Positions 54,549 through 62,944 are shown, numbered from the stretch's first letter. The stretch: DNA of 64,000 nt from JBFFZF01 sp050732695 (GCA_050732695.1 JBOHRL010000033.1:1-64000), one strand, 5' to 3'. Notes: generated by a model from the letters alone, not told the origin. Numbers and translations: made by a program.

Positions 54549-55036
54549 AAGGTGCCGACCTGCCACGCATCATCGCCGCGCTGAAAGGACCGATCGATGT
54601 GTTCGTGCGCGACGCGCGGGTTCGTGTTTCCTTGCTCATCAACCGGAGCGGTCAGGTCCTGGCGCAGCACGGCTTCACGAGCAGCTACGAAGTCATGAAC
54701 GTGGCGACGCTGGCCGCCGCCGCGCACGCGTCCTCGCGCGCACTCGCCGATCTGACGCAGAGCGGAGGGTGGACACATCTTCACCATGCGGGCAAGCGTC
54801 ACGAGCTGTTCCTGGCCACGATCGGGACGCCTGTCGAGCCGCTGATCCTGGTTACGATCTTCGACACCGAGTCATCGCTCGGGCTCGTCCAATTCTTCTT
54901 CCACCAGCTCGCGGAGCGGGTCGCAGGACTCCCGGAACTCCAGTCCGTCCGCGCATCGGCCGATCAGAAGAGCTTCGAGCAGGATCTGGAAGCCGGCGTC
55001 GAGCGCGCGTTCGGCAACGCCCGAAGGGAGTCCTGA
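54545..55036 (+). CDS. mglB: Roadblock/LC7 domain protein, MglB-like
   Basis: A 163-aa roadblock protein directly before the GTPase gene, the usual mglB position. Core: RVSLLINRSGQVLAQHGFTSSYEVMNVATLAAAAHASSRAL and PLILVTIFDTESSLGLVQFFFHQL; the helical C-terminal extension (residues 120-163) resembles that of MglB-like GAPs. Its stop and the GTPase ATG share one base (TGATG). The symbol is given by position and family, not by proven function. Confidence 0.82.
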   Translation: MKGADLPRIIAALKGPIDVFVRDARVRVSLLINRSGQVLAQHGFTSSYEVMNVATLAAAAHASSRALADLTQSGGWTHLHHAGKRHELFLATIGTPVEPLILVTIFDTESSLGLVQFFFHQLAERVAGLPELQSVRASADQKSFEQDLEAGVERAFGNARRES

Positions 55037-55650
55037 TGCCACTCGTCAATTATTCGACTCGCGAGATCACCTGCAAGGTGGTGTACTACGGTGCCGGCCG
55101 CTGCGGCAAGACGAGCAACCTCCAGTACGTGCACGCCTTCGTTCCACCGGACCGGAAGGGAGCCATGGTCTCGCTTGCGACGGAGACCGACCGCACGCTC
55201 TTCTTCGACTTCCTGCCCCTCGATCTGGGGCTCGTCTCGGGGTTCCGCACGCGCGTGCAGCTTTACACGGTGCCGGGCCAGGTCTACTACAACGCGACGC
55301 GCAAACTCGTTCTGCGCGGCGCGGACGGCATCGTGTTCGTGGTCGATTCGCAGCGCGAACGAATGGACGAGAACCTGGCGAGTTTCCGTAATCTGCACGA
55401 GAACCTGCTCGAGGATGGGATCGATCCGCGCGATCTGCCGCTCGTGATTCAATACAACAAGCGAGACCTTCCGGGCATCGCTCCGGTCGAAGAACTCGAG
55501 GACACCTTCAATTTTCGGGACCTGCCATCGTTCCCCGCAGTCGCCGTCGAAGGTGAAGGCGTGTTCGCGACGCTGAAGAGCGTGAGCACGAACGTGCTGC
55601 AAGGACTGTCCCGGCGATTCCGCACGCAGGGGCGGGCGCGCTCGCACTGA
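55036..55650 (+). CDS. mglA: MglA-type small GTPase
   Basis: A 204-aa Ras-like GTPase of the bacterial MglA family. G1 is GAGRCGKT (19-26), switch region TETDRTLFFDFLPLDLG, G3 TVPGQ (78-82, Thr in place of the Ras Asp, as in Myxococcus MglA), and G4 NKRD (141-144). MglA sets the leading pole for type IV pili and gliding machinery. Here it is embedded in a Che operon with three roadblock partners, implying that chemosensory signalling feeds the polarity switch. ATG at 55036 begins the conserved MPLVNYSTREITCKVVYYG. Confidence 0.93.
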   Translation: MPLVNYSTREITCKVVYYGAGRCGKTSNLQYVHAFVPPDRKGAMVSLATETDRTLFFDFLPLDLGLVSGFRTRVQLYTVPGQVYYNATRKLVLRGADGIVFVVDSQRERMDENLASFRNLHENLLEDGIDPRDLPLVIQYNKRDLPGIAPVEELEDTFNFRDLPSFPAVAVEGEGVFATLKSVSTNVLQGLSRRFRTQGRARSH

Positions 55651-55656
55651 GACCGT

Positions 55657-57372
55657 ATGACCGTCCACGGGCTCGATCCCCGCTACAGTTTCGACGGCTT
55701 CGTCGTCGGTTCGGCGAACCGGCTGGCTGCGGCCGCGGCGAAGCGTGTTGCCGAAGCACCCGGCAAAGCCTACAACCCCCTGTTCCTGTACGGTGCAAGC
55801 GGTCTCGGCAAGACGCATCTGCTGATGGCGATCGGGTTGCACGCCGCGCGCATCGCGCCGCATACGCGCGTCGTGTGCGACACACTCGAACGCGTGACGG
55901 CCGGCGCGCCAGGTGCGCAGATCGAGTCCAGCGGACGGGGCGATCCGCTCGACTCCGTGCAGCTGCTCCTCCTCGATGACGCGCAAGCGCTGGCTGGCGA
56001 TCGGCGCGCGCAGGAAACGCTGCTGGCGTGGTGGGACGCGCTCGTTGCGCGTGGCACACAGATCGTGCTCGCCGCCGATCGACCGCCGTCCGAGATCGAT
56101 CCCATCGACCACCGTCTTGCATCACGGCTGTGCGCCGGTCTGATCGCCGACATCGGGCCGCCTGATTTCGAATCGCGCGTCGTGCTGATTCGGCGCAAGG
56201 TCGAGGAACGCGGCCATCGTCTGGCCGAAGGCGTGCCGGAAGCGCTTGCACGCGTGGCTTTCGCGAACGTGCGCGAGTTGCAGGGCGGACTCAATCGAAT
56301 CCTTGCAGCAGAGGAGCTGGACGGCAAGCCTGTGAGTATTGCGGAGGTGACCGCACTGCTGGGTCAACCGGAGCCCGCGCTGAAGAGCGAGGAATTCGAC
56401 GCATTCTTCGCCGAGGTCGCTGGCGCGGTCGACGAAATCGCTACGCGGGTCACGCCCGAACAGCGCATCGTCGATGCAATTCTTCGGTACGAAGGCGAAG
56501 GATTTCGTACGTTCCGGTTAGAACAGGCTTTGCGGGAACCGCCGTCGGAGCGGGTCGCTCTCGACCTCGTGGATCGGTTCCGCACCGATGTGAGCAGACT
56601 GGCGGCGATCGCGGATGAGATTCGGGCACTCGATGCGCAGGCGCCCGAACTCGCGCGAATCGACTTGCTGCGCAACCCGGACCGCGTTCTCGAGGCGGAA
56701 GCGCTCGTTGCCCACGTGCACGAGCGATCACGCCCGCTTCCGCTTCCGCCACCCGGCCCCGGCTTCATCGCGCTGTCGATTCCTGACAACAGTCCGGCCG
56801 CAAAAGCTGCACGCGAAGTCGTACGCGCGCCCGGTGTCGATCACAATCCGCTGTATGTGCTGGGGCCGCCCGCATCCGGCCGTTCGGCTCTGCTTGCGGC
56901 GCTGGCGCAGCAGTTGAAGGCGGCGCAGCCCATGCTGCCGCTGGCGTTCGTCGCGGGACCGATGCTGGCCGCCGAACTCGAGGAAGCGGCAGCGCACGGT
57001 CACGCCGCTTCGTGGCGAGCGCGTTACCGGCGAGCGCGTGTTCTGGTGATCGATGACATCGATCTGGTCCGCGTCAACGGCGATGCCCGCGAAACGCTGT
57101 TCGAACTGTTCGACAGTGTTCGCCGTGCGGGCGGCCAGCTGATCTTCGCCGGCGAGGCGGATCCATCCACCGTCGATGGACCGGCCGACCGGCTGCGTGC
57201 ACTCCTCGAGGAATCCAGCATTCAGCCGATCGGTCTGACGAATGGAACTGACCCGGCGCTCGTGCGAACAGGGCCGGGCGAAGAGATCGTCGATGCATGG
57301 TTTCTGAACCGGGAGAAGGTCCTGCTTCAGTGGCCGTACGTCGAAGACCTGCTTGAAACGGAACTGGATTAG
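55657..57372 (+). CDS. DnaA-like protein with two AAA+ modules, no DNA-binding domain
   Basis: A 571-aa protein. Module 1 (about 10-240) carries the DnaA ATPase signature: Walker A GASGLGKT (46-53), Walker B LLLLDDAQ (103-110), sensor 1 AADRPP (139-144), box VII SRLCAGLIADIGPPDFESR and sensor 2 NVRELQGGLNRILA. DnaA domain IV (DNA binding) is absent. A helical linker is followed by module 2 (about 370-530) with a degenerate Walker A GPPASGRS (403-410, Arg for the essential Lys) and Walker B VLVIDDID (462-469). The end, about residues 545-570, is Trp/acid-rich. It lies between the GTPase and a PATAN gene, 6 bp from each. A regulatory or assembly ATPase is likelier than an initiator. Confidence 0.85.
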   Translation: MTVHGLDPRYSFDGFVVGSANRLAAAAAKRVAEAPGKAYNPLFLYGASGLGKTHLLMAIGLHAARIAPHTRVVCDTLERVTAGAPGAQIESSGRGDPLDSVQLLLLDDAQALAGDRRAQETLLAWWDALVARGTQIVLAADRPPSEIDPIDHRLASRLCAGLIADIGPPDFESRVVLIRRKVEERGHRLAEGVPEALARVAFANVRELQGGLNRILAAEELDGKPVSIAEVTALLGQPEPALKSEEFDAFFAEVAGAVDEIATRVTPEQRIVDAILRYEGEGFRTFRLEQALREPPSERVALDLVDRFRTDVSRLAAIADEIRALDAQAPELARIDLLRNPDRVLEAEALVAHVHERSRPLPLPPPGPGFIALSIPDNSPAAKAAREVVRAPGVDHNPLYVLGPPASGRSALLAALAQQLKAAQPMLPLAFVAGPMLAAELEEAAAHGHAASWRARYRRARVLVIDDIDLVRVNGDARETLFELFDSVRRAGGQLIFAGEADPSTVDGPADRLRALLEESSIQPIGLTNGTDPALVRTGPGEEIVDAWFLNREKVLLQWPYVEDLLETELD

Positions 57373-57378
57373 GTTCGG

Positions 57379-59001
57379 ATGGCGATCAAGGGAAGCCTCC
57401 GTGAAGCGAGTCTGGCCGAGGTCTGCCAGCTGTTGGCGCTCGGCATGAAGTCCGGCTGTCTCTCGGTCGCCGACCGGTCCCGGTTCGGCCAGATCTTCTT
57501 CGATCGTGGCCGCATCACGTTTGCTCGCATCGTAAACCGGCGCGACCGGCTCGGTGACCTGCTCGTCGCCGAAGAGCGACTCACACAGGCGCAGGTCGAC
57601 GCGACGCTCGAACAGCAGGGCCGCGAGCCCGAGAAGCGGTTTGGTGAGCTGCTCATCGAAAACGGCATGATCAGCGCCGCCGACCTTTCTCGTTACATCC
57701 GCGTCCAGATCGAGGAGGCCATCTACCACCTGTTTACGTGGTCGCGCGGCCAGTTCTACTTCGAAGCCGGGCAGCGACCGCACCGCAACGAGTCACTCGT
57801 CTCGATCAATCCCGAAAGCCTGCTTCTCGAGGCTGCTCGCCGCATCGATGAGTGGAGCCTGATCGAGAAGAAGATTCCATCGCTCGATCTCGTCTTCGAA
57901 CTCGACCAGGCCCGCGTCGAGGCGTCGGACGCCGAGATCAGCGCCGAACAGAATGAACTGCTGCCGTTGCTCGATGGCACTCGCAGCGTGCAGGAGATCA
58001 TGGATGATACGGGACGACGCGAGTTCGATGTCGGCAAGGCCCTGTTCGGGCTCGTACAGGCCGGCTTCGCACGACGAGTCGGCCGCCGGACCGAGGACCC
58101 CGGCCGCGCTTCGGAATCGGAAATCACCGAAAGGAACAACCTCGGCATCGCCTTCTATCGCACCGGCATGCTCGAGGATGCGATCCGCGAGTTCCGGCGC
58201 GCTCTCGAAGTCGGGCCCAGCGATGTCGTGGCCCGATTCCATCTCGCACTCATCTCGATCCGACTCGGCCGTCACGGCGAAGCCGTCCGCGAGCTGGATC
58301 AGCTCGTCAAGGAAACCGGCATGTGTTTCGCCTACGCCTCGAACCTCGCCGTCGCATTGCGGCGCAGTGGGCGAACGGAAGACGCGCTGCGCGCGCTCGA
58401 CGAGGCGGATCGCCTGCGCGCCGGACGGCCCGCGACCGCTCTCTCACGCGCGATTACCCTCGCACAGGCCCATCGTCTCGCAGAAGCAACCGCCCAGTTC
58501 GACGACTACCGCGCGAGACTCACCGATGATGAGCGGCCCGCCCCCGTGTTCTACTTCCAGGCCGGCCTCGTTGCGGGTCTTGCAGGCGATGTGCACCGCG
58601 CACAGACGATCGTGTGGGAAGGCCTCGAATTCCACGCCGACTCTCCACCGCTCCTTCTGCTCGCCGGCCTGACCGCCGAGAAGCAGGGAGATCGACAGGG
58701 CGCCGAGATGTTCTACCGTCGCGCACTCGAGGCCGAGCCTGGCCTCGCACAGGCGCACAAGAATCTCGGTGATATCGCGTTCGGTCGTGGCGCCGCCGAA
58801 GAAGCGCTTCGTCTGTACCAGCGGGCGGTCGAGCTGGATGGCGATCTGGGCGAGGACGTGCACGCCCGACTCGGCCTGCTGCATTACCAGACTCGCAACC
58901 GCGAAGCGGCCATCCGTTCGTGGACGCGTGCTCTCGAGTTGAACCCGTCGAACGAGGCCGTGCGCAACCGCCTCGACGTGCTCCTCCATGCCAGCACCTG
59001 A
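57379..59001 (+). CDS. PATAN (DUF4388) protein with tandem MshEN-like motifs and TPRs, long form
   Basis: A 540-aa paralogue of the protein at 51950. The N-terminus MAIKGSLREASLAEVCQLLAL parallels MAIEGPLRELGIQDVLQLLEL. The two 24-residue units are R57-Q80 (RLGDLLVAEERLTQAQVDAT...) and R87-Q110 (RFGELLIENGMISAADLSRY...), again separated by six residues. A winged-helix-like segment sits at about 190-235 (IMDDTGRREFDVGKALFGLV) and TPR repeats run from about 250 to the end (ERNNLGIAFYRTGMLEDAIREF). It overlaps cheR by 14 bp. Predicted adaptor; ligand binding is inference. Confidence 0.83.
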   Translation: MAIKGSLREASLAEVCQLLALGMKSGCLSVADRSRFGQIFFDRGRITFARIVNRRDRLGDLLVAEERLTQAQVDATLEQQGREPEKRFGELLIENGMISAADLSRYIRVQIEEAIYHLFTWSRGQFYFEAGQRPHRNESLVSINPESLLLEAARRIDEWSLIEKKIPSLDLVFELDQARVEASDAEISAEQNELLPLLDGTRSVQEIMDDTGRREFDVGKALFGLVQAGFARRVGRRTEDPGRASESEITERNNLGIAFYRTGMLEDAIREFRRALEVGPSDVVARFHLALISIRLGRHGEAVRELDQLVKETGMCFAYASNLAVALRRSGRTEDALRALDEADRLRAGRPATALSRAITLAQAHRLAEATAQFDDYRARLTDDERPAPVFYFQAGLVAGLAGDVHRAQTIVWEGLEFHADSPPLLLLAGLTAEKQGDRQGAEMFYRRALEAEPGLAQAHKNLGDIAFGRGAAEEALRLYQRAVELDGDLGEDVHARLGLLHYQTRNREAAIRSWTRALELNPSNEAVRNRLDVLLHAST

Positions 59002-59893
59002 CCGCGGTCCGGCAGGGCGGTCCGCAGGGCAGGGCAGACCCTCGGCCGGCACCCCGCCCGGCCCGACCGATTTCGCCGTCGGCGAGCTGAGCCCCAGAGA
59101 CAACGCCGAGTTGCAGGCGCTCAAGAAGCAGATCCAGCGCGATGTCGGTGTCTTCTGCGAAGGCTACAAGGAGCGCGTGCTGCGCCGGCGGATTGCCGTC
59201 CGCATGCGTGCGCGCAACGTGAATACGTATCGGGCGTATGCTGCCATTCTGGAAGCCGATGCCGAGGAGTACAACCGACTTCTGGATGCGGTCACGATCA
59301 ACGTCAGCAAGTTCTTTCGCAACGCGAGTACGTGGCTGACCCTTCGCGACACGGTTGTGCCGGCGCTGTTCGCTGCGGAGACTGGCGTCGTCAACATCTG
59401 GTGCGCCGGTGTCGCAGCCGGCGAAGAAGCGTACTCGATGGCCATCCTGCTGCTCCAGCATGCGGCGCGTACCGGTGAACGTGTCGACCGCTTCCGCCTG
59501 TTCGGCACCGACATCGACGCGAACGTGCTCGAGCGAGCGAAACGCGGCGAGTATCCAGCGTTCGCGTTCACGGAAATGGCCGAATCAACGCGGCTCCGCT
59601 GGTTCGAGGGACCGCAGCGGACACGCCTGAAGGACGAGGTCCGCTCGCTGGTCCGCTTCTCGAAGCTCGACCTGATGAATGACACGTTTCCAACCGGCCA
59701 GCACCTCATCTTCTGCCGTAACGTGCTGATATACTTCGAGCGAAGTGTCCAGGAGCGAATGTTCCAGCAGTTCCATGATGCTCTCCTGCCCGGCGGCTGG
59801 ATGCAGCTGGGCAAGGTCGAGACCCTGCTCGGCACGTCGCCGAACCTGTTCCGCACCGTGTCCGCCCGGGAGCGCCTGTTCCGGCGGCCGTGA
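58988..59893 (+). CDS. cheR: CheR-type protein-glutamate methyltransferase
   Basis: A 301-aa SAM-dependent enzyme that methylates receptor glutamates. After a 30-residue Pro/Gly-rich start comes the N-terminal helical domain (ELQALKKQIQRDVGVFCEGYKERVLRRRIAVRMRA). The SAM fold has WCAGVAAGEEAYSMAILL, LFGTDIDANVLERAKRG, and FCRNVLIYFERSVQERMF. Its presence, with cheB and cheD, means that methylated receptors exist elsewhere in the genome. The exact start is uncertain because the first residues are not conserved. Confidence 0.92.
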   Translation: MPAPDRGPAGRSAGQGRPSAGTPPGPTDFAVGELSPRDNAELQALKKQIQRDVGVFCEGYKERVLRRRIAVRMRARNVNTYRAYAAILEADAEEYNRLLDAVTINVSKFFRNASTWLTLRDTVVPALFAAETGVVNIWCAGVAAGEEAYSMAILLLQHAARTGERVDRFRLFGTDIDANVLERAKRGEYPAFAFTEMAESTRLRWFEGPQRTRLKDEVRSLVRFSKLDLMNDTFPTGQHLIFCRNVLIYFERSVQERMFQQFHDALLPGGWMQLGKVETLLGTSPNLFRTVSARERLFRRP

Positions 59894-60378
59894 CGGCGGT
59901 CCGCGAGGCCGTCACGATCGGCGAAGCGAAAGTCGCCGGCGCTGGTGCCGTCCTGTTCACACTCGGACTCGGCTCGTGCGTCGCCATCGCCCTGTGGGAT
60001 GGGTCGAACCGCGTCGGTGGGCTGGCACACGCGATGCTGCCGGCTCCGACACCGGGCCGCCGAGCCGCGTCGCCACTGCGCTACGCGGCGACCGCAGTCG
60101 ATGCGCTGCTGTCCATGATGCTCGAAGCCGGCGCCCAGCGCGCCGCCATCCGTGCCCGCATTGTGGGCGGTGCATCGATGTTCGATTCGCTGCTCAACGA
60201 GAACGGCCGGCGCCTCGGCCAGCGTAACGTCGAGGCGGCGAGGTCGGCGCTTGCGCGCGCCGGAGTGCCCATCGACCGCGAGGAAGTCGGCGGGTCGCAC
60301 GGCCGGTCCGTGTACCTGCACATGGATGACGGCCGCCTCATCGTCTCGTCCGTCCTGCACGACGATGTCGTCCTCTGA
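59890..60378 (+). CDS. cheD: CheD-type chemoreceptor glutamine deamidase
   Basis: A 162-aa enzyme that deamidates receptor glutamines and is regulated by CheC. The catalytic Cys30 (TLGLGSCVAIALWD) and His47 (GLAHAMLP) are present, with RIVGGASMF further on. GTG start overlaps the cheR stop by 4 bp. Co-occurrence with cheC in the same operon supports the Bacillus/Thermotoga-style CheC-CheD adaptation loop. Confidence 0.93.
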   Translation: MTAVREAVTIGEAKVAGAGAVLFTLGLGSCVAIALWDGSNRVGGLAHAMLPAPTPGRRAASPLRYAATAVDALLSMMLEAGAQRAAIRARIVGGASMFDSLLNENGRRLGQRNVEAARSALARAGVPIDREEVGGSHGRSVYLHMDDGRLIVSSVLHDDVVL

Positions 60379-61486
60379 ATCACGGCCGCCAACGGGCGCG
60401 CAATCGACCGTGCTCGTGATCGATGACAATGCGCGCGAACGCGCGCAGTTGTGCGAAATGGTGAACGCCGCGGGCCCGTACCGGGTCGTCGGCCAGGAGA
60501 GCAGCGGCTACGGCGCAATCCGCGCCGTGCACGAACAGAACCCCGATATCGTCGCGCTGGATCTGGAGCGCGATTCCGGCCGCGGCATCGATGTGCTCGG
60601 CTACATCATGACGGAATCACCGCGCCCCGTGATCGTACTCTCCGAACAGGCCCTGCCACTGCCGCATCCCGTCCTTGGCTCAATTGACTTCTCCGCCATC
60701 GAGTTCGTCGTGAAACCGACGGGCCGTGGCGAGGCCGAGACCGAGGTCCTGCAACGACGATTGCAGGCCGCGCTGGATGCAGCGGCGACCGCCCGCATCG
60801 GCGGTTTGCGCATCGACCGAGCCAAGCGAGCAGCCGCGCGCGCCGCACGTGCTGCGCGCCGTGCGACTCGCACCGGGTCCGATGCCGCTGGTCCGGTCGC
60901 TTCAGCCGCCGTGGCGATCGCCGCTTCGACCGGCGGCCCGAGAGCGCTGCTCGAGGTGATTCCCCACTTGCCCGAAGGACTGCCGGCCGCGGTCCTCGTC
61001 GTGCAGCACATGCCGGCCGGCTTCACTCGATTGCTCGCTGAACGGCTCGATCGCGTCAGCCGCCTCATCGTACGAGAGGCCACCGCCGGTGAAGTCCTGA
61101 AGGCCGGTGTGGTGTATCTCGCACCGGGAGGCGTACACATGGCATTGCAACGGACCGCCGGCGGAGTTTCCGTCACACACGAGGAGACCGAGCCCGTGTG
61201 GGGACTGCGTCCCGCCGCGGACGTCCTCTTCGGCGCAGTCGCACGCCACTTCGGACCGCGCAGTCTCGGCGTCGTCCTGACCGGCATGGGCCGCGATGGT
61301 GCCAACGGGCTGCGCGCCATCCGCGAAGTCGGCGGCTGGACCGCCGTCCAGGATGCGGCGACCGCCGTCGTGTCCAGCATGCCGCGCGCTGCTGCGCAAC
61401 ACGCGTCCATCCAGCTGCCCCTCGAGAACATCGCTCGCGCGATCGCGACTCAGGCAGCTCAGCAGTCTCGACCGCGCGCCGTCTGA
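60365..61486 (+). CDS. cheB: CheB-type protein-glutamate methylesterase
   Basis: A 373-aa response-regulator esterase. The receiver domain (about 17-135) has VLVIDDNARERAQL, acceptor Asp in IVALDLERDSGRG, and a C-terminal VVKPT. A basic Ala/Arg linker (AAARAARAARRATRT) follows. The esterase domain has catalytic Ser in AASTGGPRALLE, His in VVQHMPAGF and Asp in TGMGRDGANGLRAI. It removes methyl groups from receptors when phosphorylated by CheA. It starts 14 bp inside cheD and completes the Che set. Confidence 0.93.
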   Translation: MSSSESRPPTGAQSTVLVIDDNARERAQLCEMVNAAGPYRVVGQESSGYGAIRAVHEQNPDIVALDLERDSGRGIDVLGYIMTESPRPVIVLSEQALPLPHPVLGSIDFSAIEFVVKPTGRGEAETEVLQRRLQAALDAAATARIGGLRIDRAKRAAARAARAARRATRTGSDAAGPVASAAVAIAASTGGPRALLEVIPHLPEGLPAAVLVVQHMPAGFTRLLAERLDRVSRLIVREATAGEVLKAGVVYLAPGGVHMALQRTAGGVSVTHEETEPVWGLRPAADVLFGAVARHFGPRSLGVVLTGMGRDGANGLRAIREVGGWTAVQDAATAVVSSMPRAAAQHASIQLPLENIARAIATQAAQQSRPRAV

Positions 61487-61489
61487 GCC

Positions 61490-62551
61490 ATGCGCCAGCG
61501 ACGGTTTGCTGGTTCCCGGGTTCCCGTTGCGCGGAACGCGGCCGCGGTGACGCACCGCCCTGCCTCGCTCGCATTCGCACTCTTCATGTCGCTGAATGCG
61601 ATCGCCGCACACGCACAGGATACGGCCGTCGCATTTACCACCGGAGCCATCGCATTCCACCATTGGCCGCAGCACGGCGAACTCGCCCGCGCACTCGCCG
61701 CGACCGTCCGCCCGCTTCCAGTTCTGCCGATCGACATCCTCGAGGAATCGCCACGCATCGACGTCGTGCTCGCGCCAGATGAGGCGCGCTTCGATTCGCT
61801 GACCGGAGGACGTGCACCAGACTGGGGCGCAGGCGTCGCGTTCCCCGATCTCGGACGCATCATACTGCCAGCGTATGCATCCGATCGCGGACCCGCTCAC
61901 ACGCTGGACCAGGTGCTGCGACACGAACTCGCTCACGTCGCGCTTCAGCGTTTCCTCGGTGGGGCGCGCGTCCCGCGCTGGTTCTCCGAAGGGTACGCGA
62001 CATGGGCGGCCGGCCAGCTCGACCTCGACGCCGGCTGGTTCCTCCGCCTCGCGTTCCTCACCGGACGAGCGCCACCGCTCGACTCGCTGATTCTCGGTTG
62101 GCCCGCCGGCGCCGTCGACGCCCGCCTCGCCTACCTGCTCTCCGCCAGCGCCGTCGCATGGCTCCACGAGAACGGCGGCGATCGCGTTTTCCGCATCTTT
62201 CTCGACGAATGGCGCGAATCAAGCGACTTCGAGGGCGCCCTGCGCAGCGTGTATGGTCTGAACCTCGGTCAGCTCGAACGCGATTGGTCGAAGGCAGTCC
62301 GCCGCCGCTATGGCTGGCTCCTCTTCCTCGCACAGACTGCCGTCATCTGGGCGATCATCGGTTCGATGCTCCTCGTCCTCGTCGTCATCCGCCGCCGCCG
62401 CGATCGCTTGCGTCTGGCCACGCTGCGCGCGTCCGAGATTCCCGATGATCCCGCCTTCTGGCTCGACGAGGATGCCGCTGCCGGTTCACACCAGCCGCGC
62501 CCCACGACCAATCCCGAGCCCGACGGTGATCGGCGCAGCGTTGACGCGTAG
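61490..62551 (+). CDS. Peptidase-MA-like zinc metallopeptidase, membrane-anchored
   Basis: A 353-aa protein with an N-terminal export signal (SLAFALFMSLNAIAAHAQ, cleavage near residue 43). The gluzincin-like active site is HELAH at 145-149 with the downstream third ligand Glu167 in PRWFSEGYATW. A C-terminal membrane helix (LLFLAQTAVIWAIIGSMLLVLVVIRRRR) anchors it, so the catalytic domain is periplasmic. Members of this peptidase MA family are common in Gemmatimonadota but have no assigned substrate. It follows cheB by 3 bp and may be co-transcribed. Confidence 0.85.
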   Translation: MRQRRFAGSRVPVARNAAAVTHRPASLAFALFMSLNAIAAHAQDTAVAFTTGAIAFHHWPQHGELARALAATVRPLPVLPIDILEESPRIDVVLAPDEARFDSLTGGRAPDWGAGVAFPDLGRIILPAYASDRGPAHTLDQVLRHELAHVALQRFLGGARVPRWFSEGYATWAAGQLDLDAGWFLRLAFLTGRAPPLDSLILGWPAGAVDARLAYLLSASAVAWLHENGGDRVFRIFLDEWRESSDFEGALRSVYGLNLGQLERDWSKAVRRRYGWLLFLAQTAVIWAIIGSMLLVLVVIRRRRDRLRLATLRASEIPDDPAFWLDEDAAAGSHQPRPTTNPEPDGDRRSVDA

Positions 62552-62576
62552 CGCACACTTCCGCATCTTCGCTTCC

Positions 62577-62777
62577 ATGGCCAGAACAGCCCAGAAAGCC
62601 GCCGCAGTGCCCGAGAGTTCGCTCCGATTCTCGCGCATCAACGCAATCCTCCTCGGGATGGGCCTCGCCGCTATCGTCGCTGGTTACGTGCTCCTCGCCA
62701 GCGGATCTACGGTCGGGGCACCCCTCCTCCTCGTCCTCGGCTACGCGATCCTGGTTCCGCTCGGGATCATTCTCTGA
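62577..62777 (+). CDS. Small two-helix membrane protein (DUF3098-like)
   Basis: A 66-aa protein with a short basic/polar N-terminus and two closely spaced membrane helices (INAILLGMGLAAIVAGYVLLA and GAPLLLVLGYAILVPLGIIL). Size and pattern resemble DUF3098 proteins of Bacteroidota and relatives, function unknown. It lies 25 bp after the peptidase gene, probably the last gene of the transcript. Confidence 0.7.
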   Translation: MARTAQKAAAVPESSLRFSRINAILLGMGLAAIVAGYVLLASGSTVGAPLLLVLGYAILVPLGIIL

Positions 62778-62841
62778 CCGCTCTCGCTTCATTTCCAGGG
62801 GGTGGATTTCACGCCAACCCGGAACCATCATCCCTGAACGC

Positions 62842-62916
62842 GGGCGCGTAGCTCAGCTGGTCCAGAGCGTCTGGTTTACACCCAGAAGGTCGCAGGTTCG
62901 AACCCTGCCGCGCCCA
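62842..62916 (+). tRNA. tRNA-Val (anticodon TAC)
   Basis: 75-nt cloverleaf: acceptor GGGCGCG/CGCGCCC, D arm GCTC-AGCTGGTCCA-GAGC, anticodon stem TCTGG/CCAGA with loop TTTACAC (TAC), T arm GCAGG-TTCGAAC-CCTGC, discriminator A. The CCA end is not encoded. All stems pair perfectly. Confidence 0.97.
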
Positions 62917-62944
62917 TTCCTTCATCGCTGCTGATCCACGAGCC

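Noticed and set aside
62842..62916. tRNA-Val as an integration site
   Set aside because: No integrase gene or repeated 3' end of the tRNA is seen nearby, and flanking genes look like ordinary chromosome.
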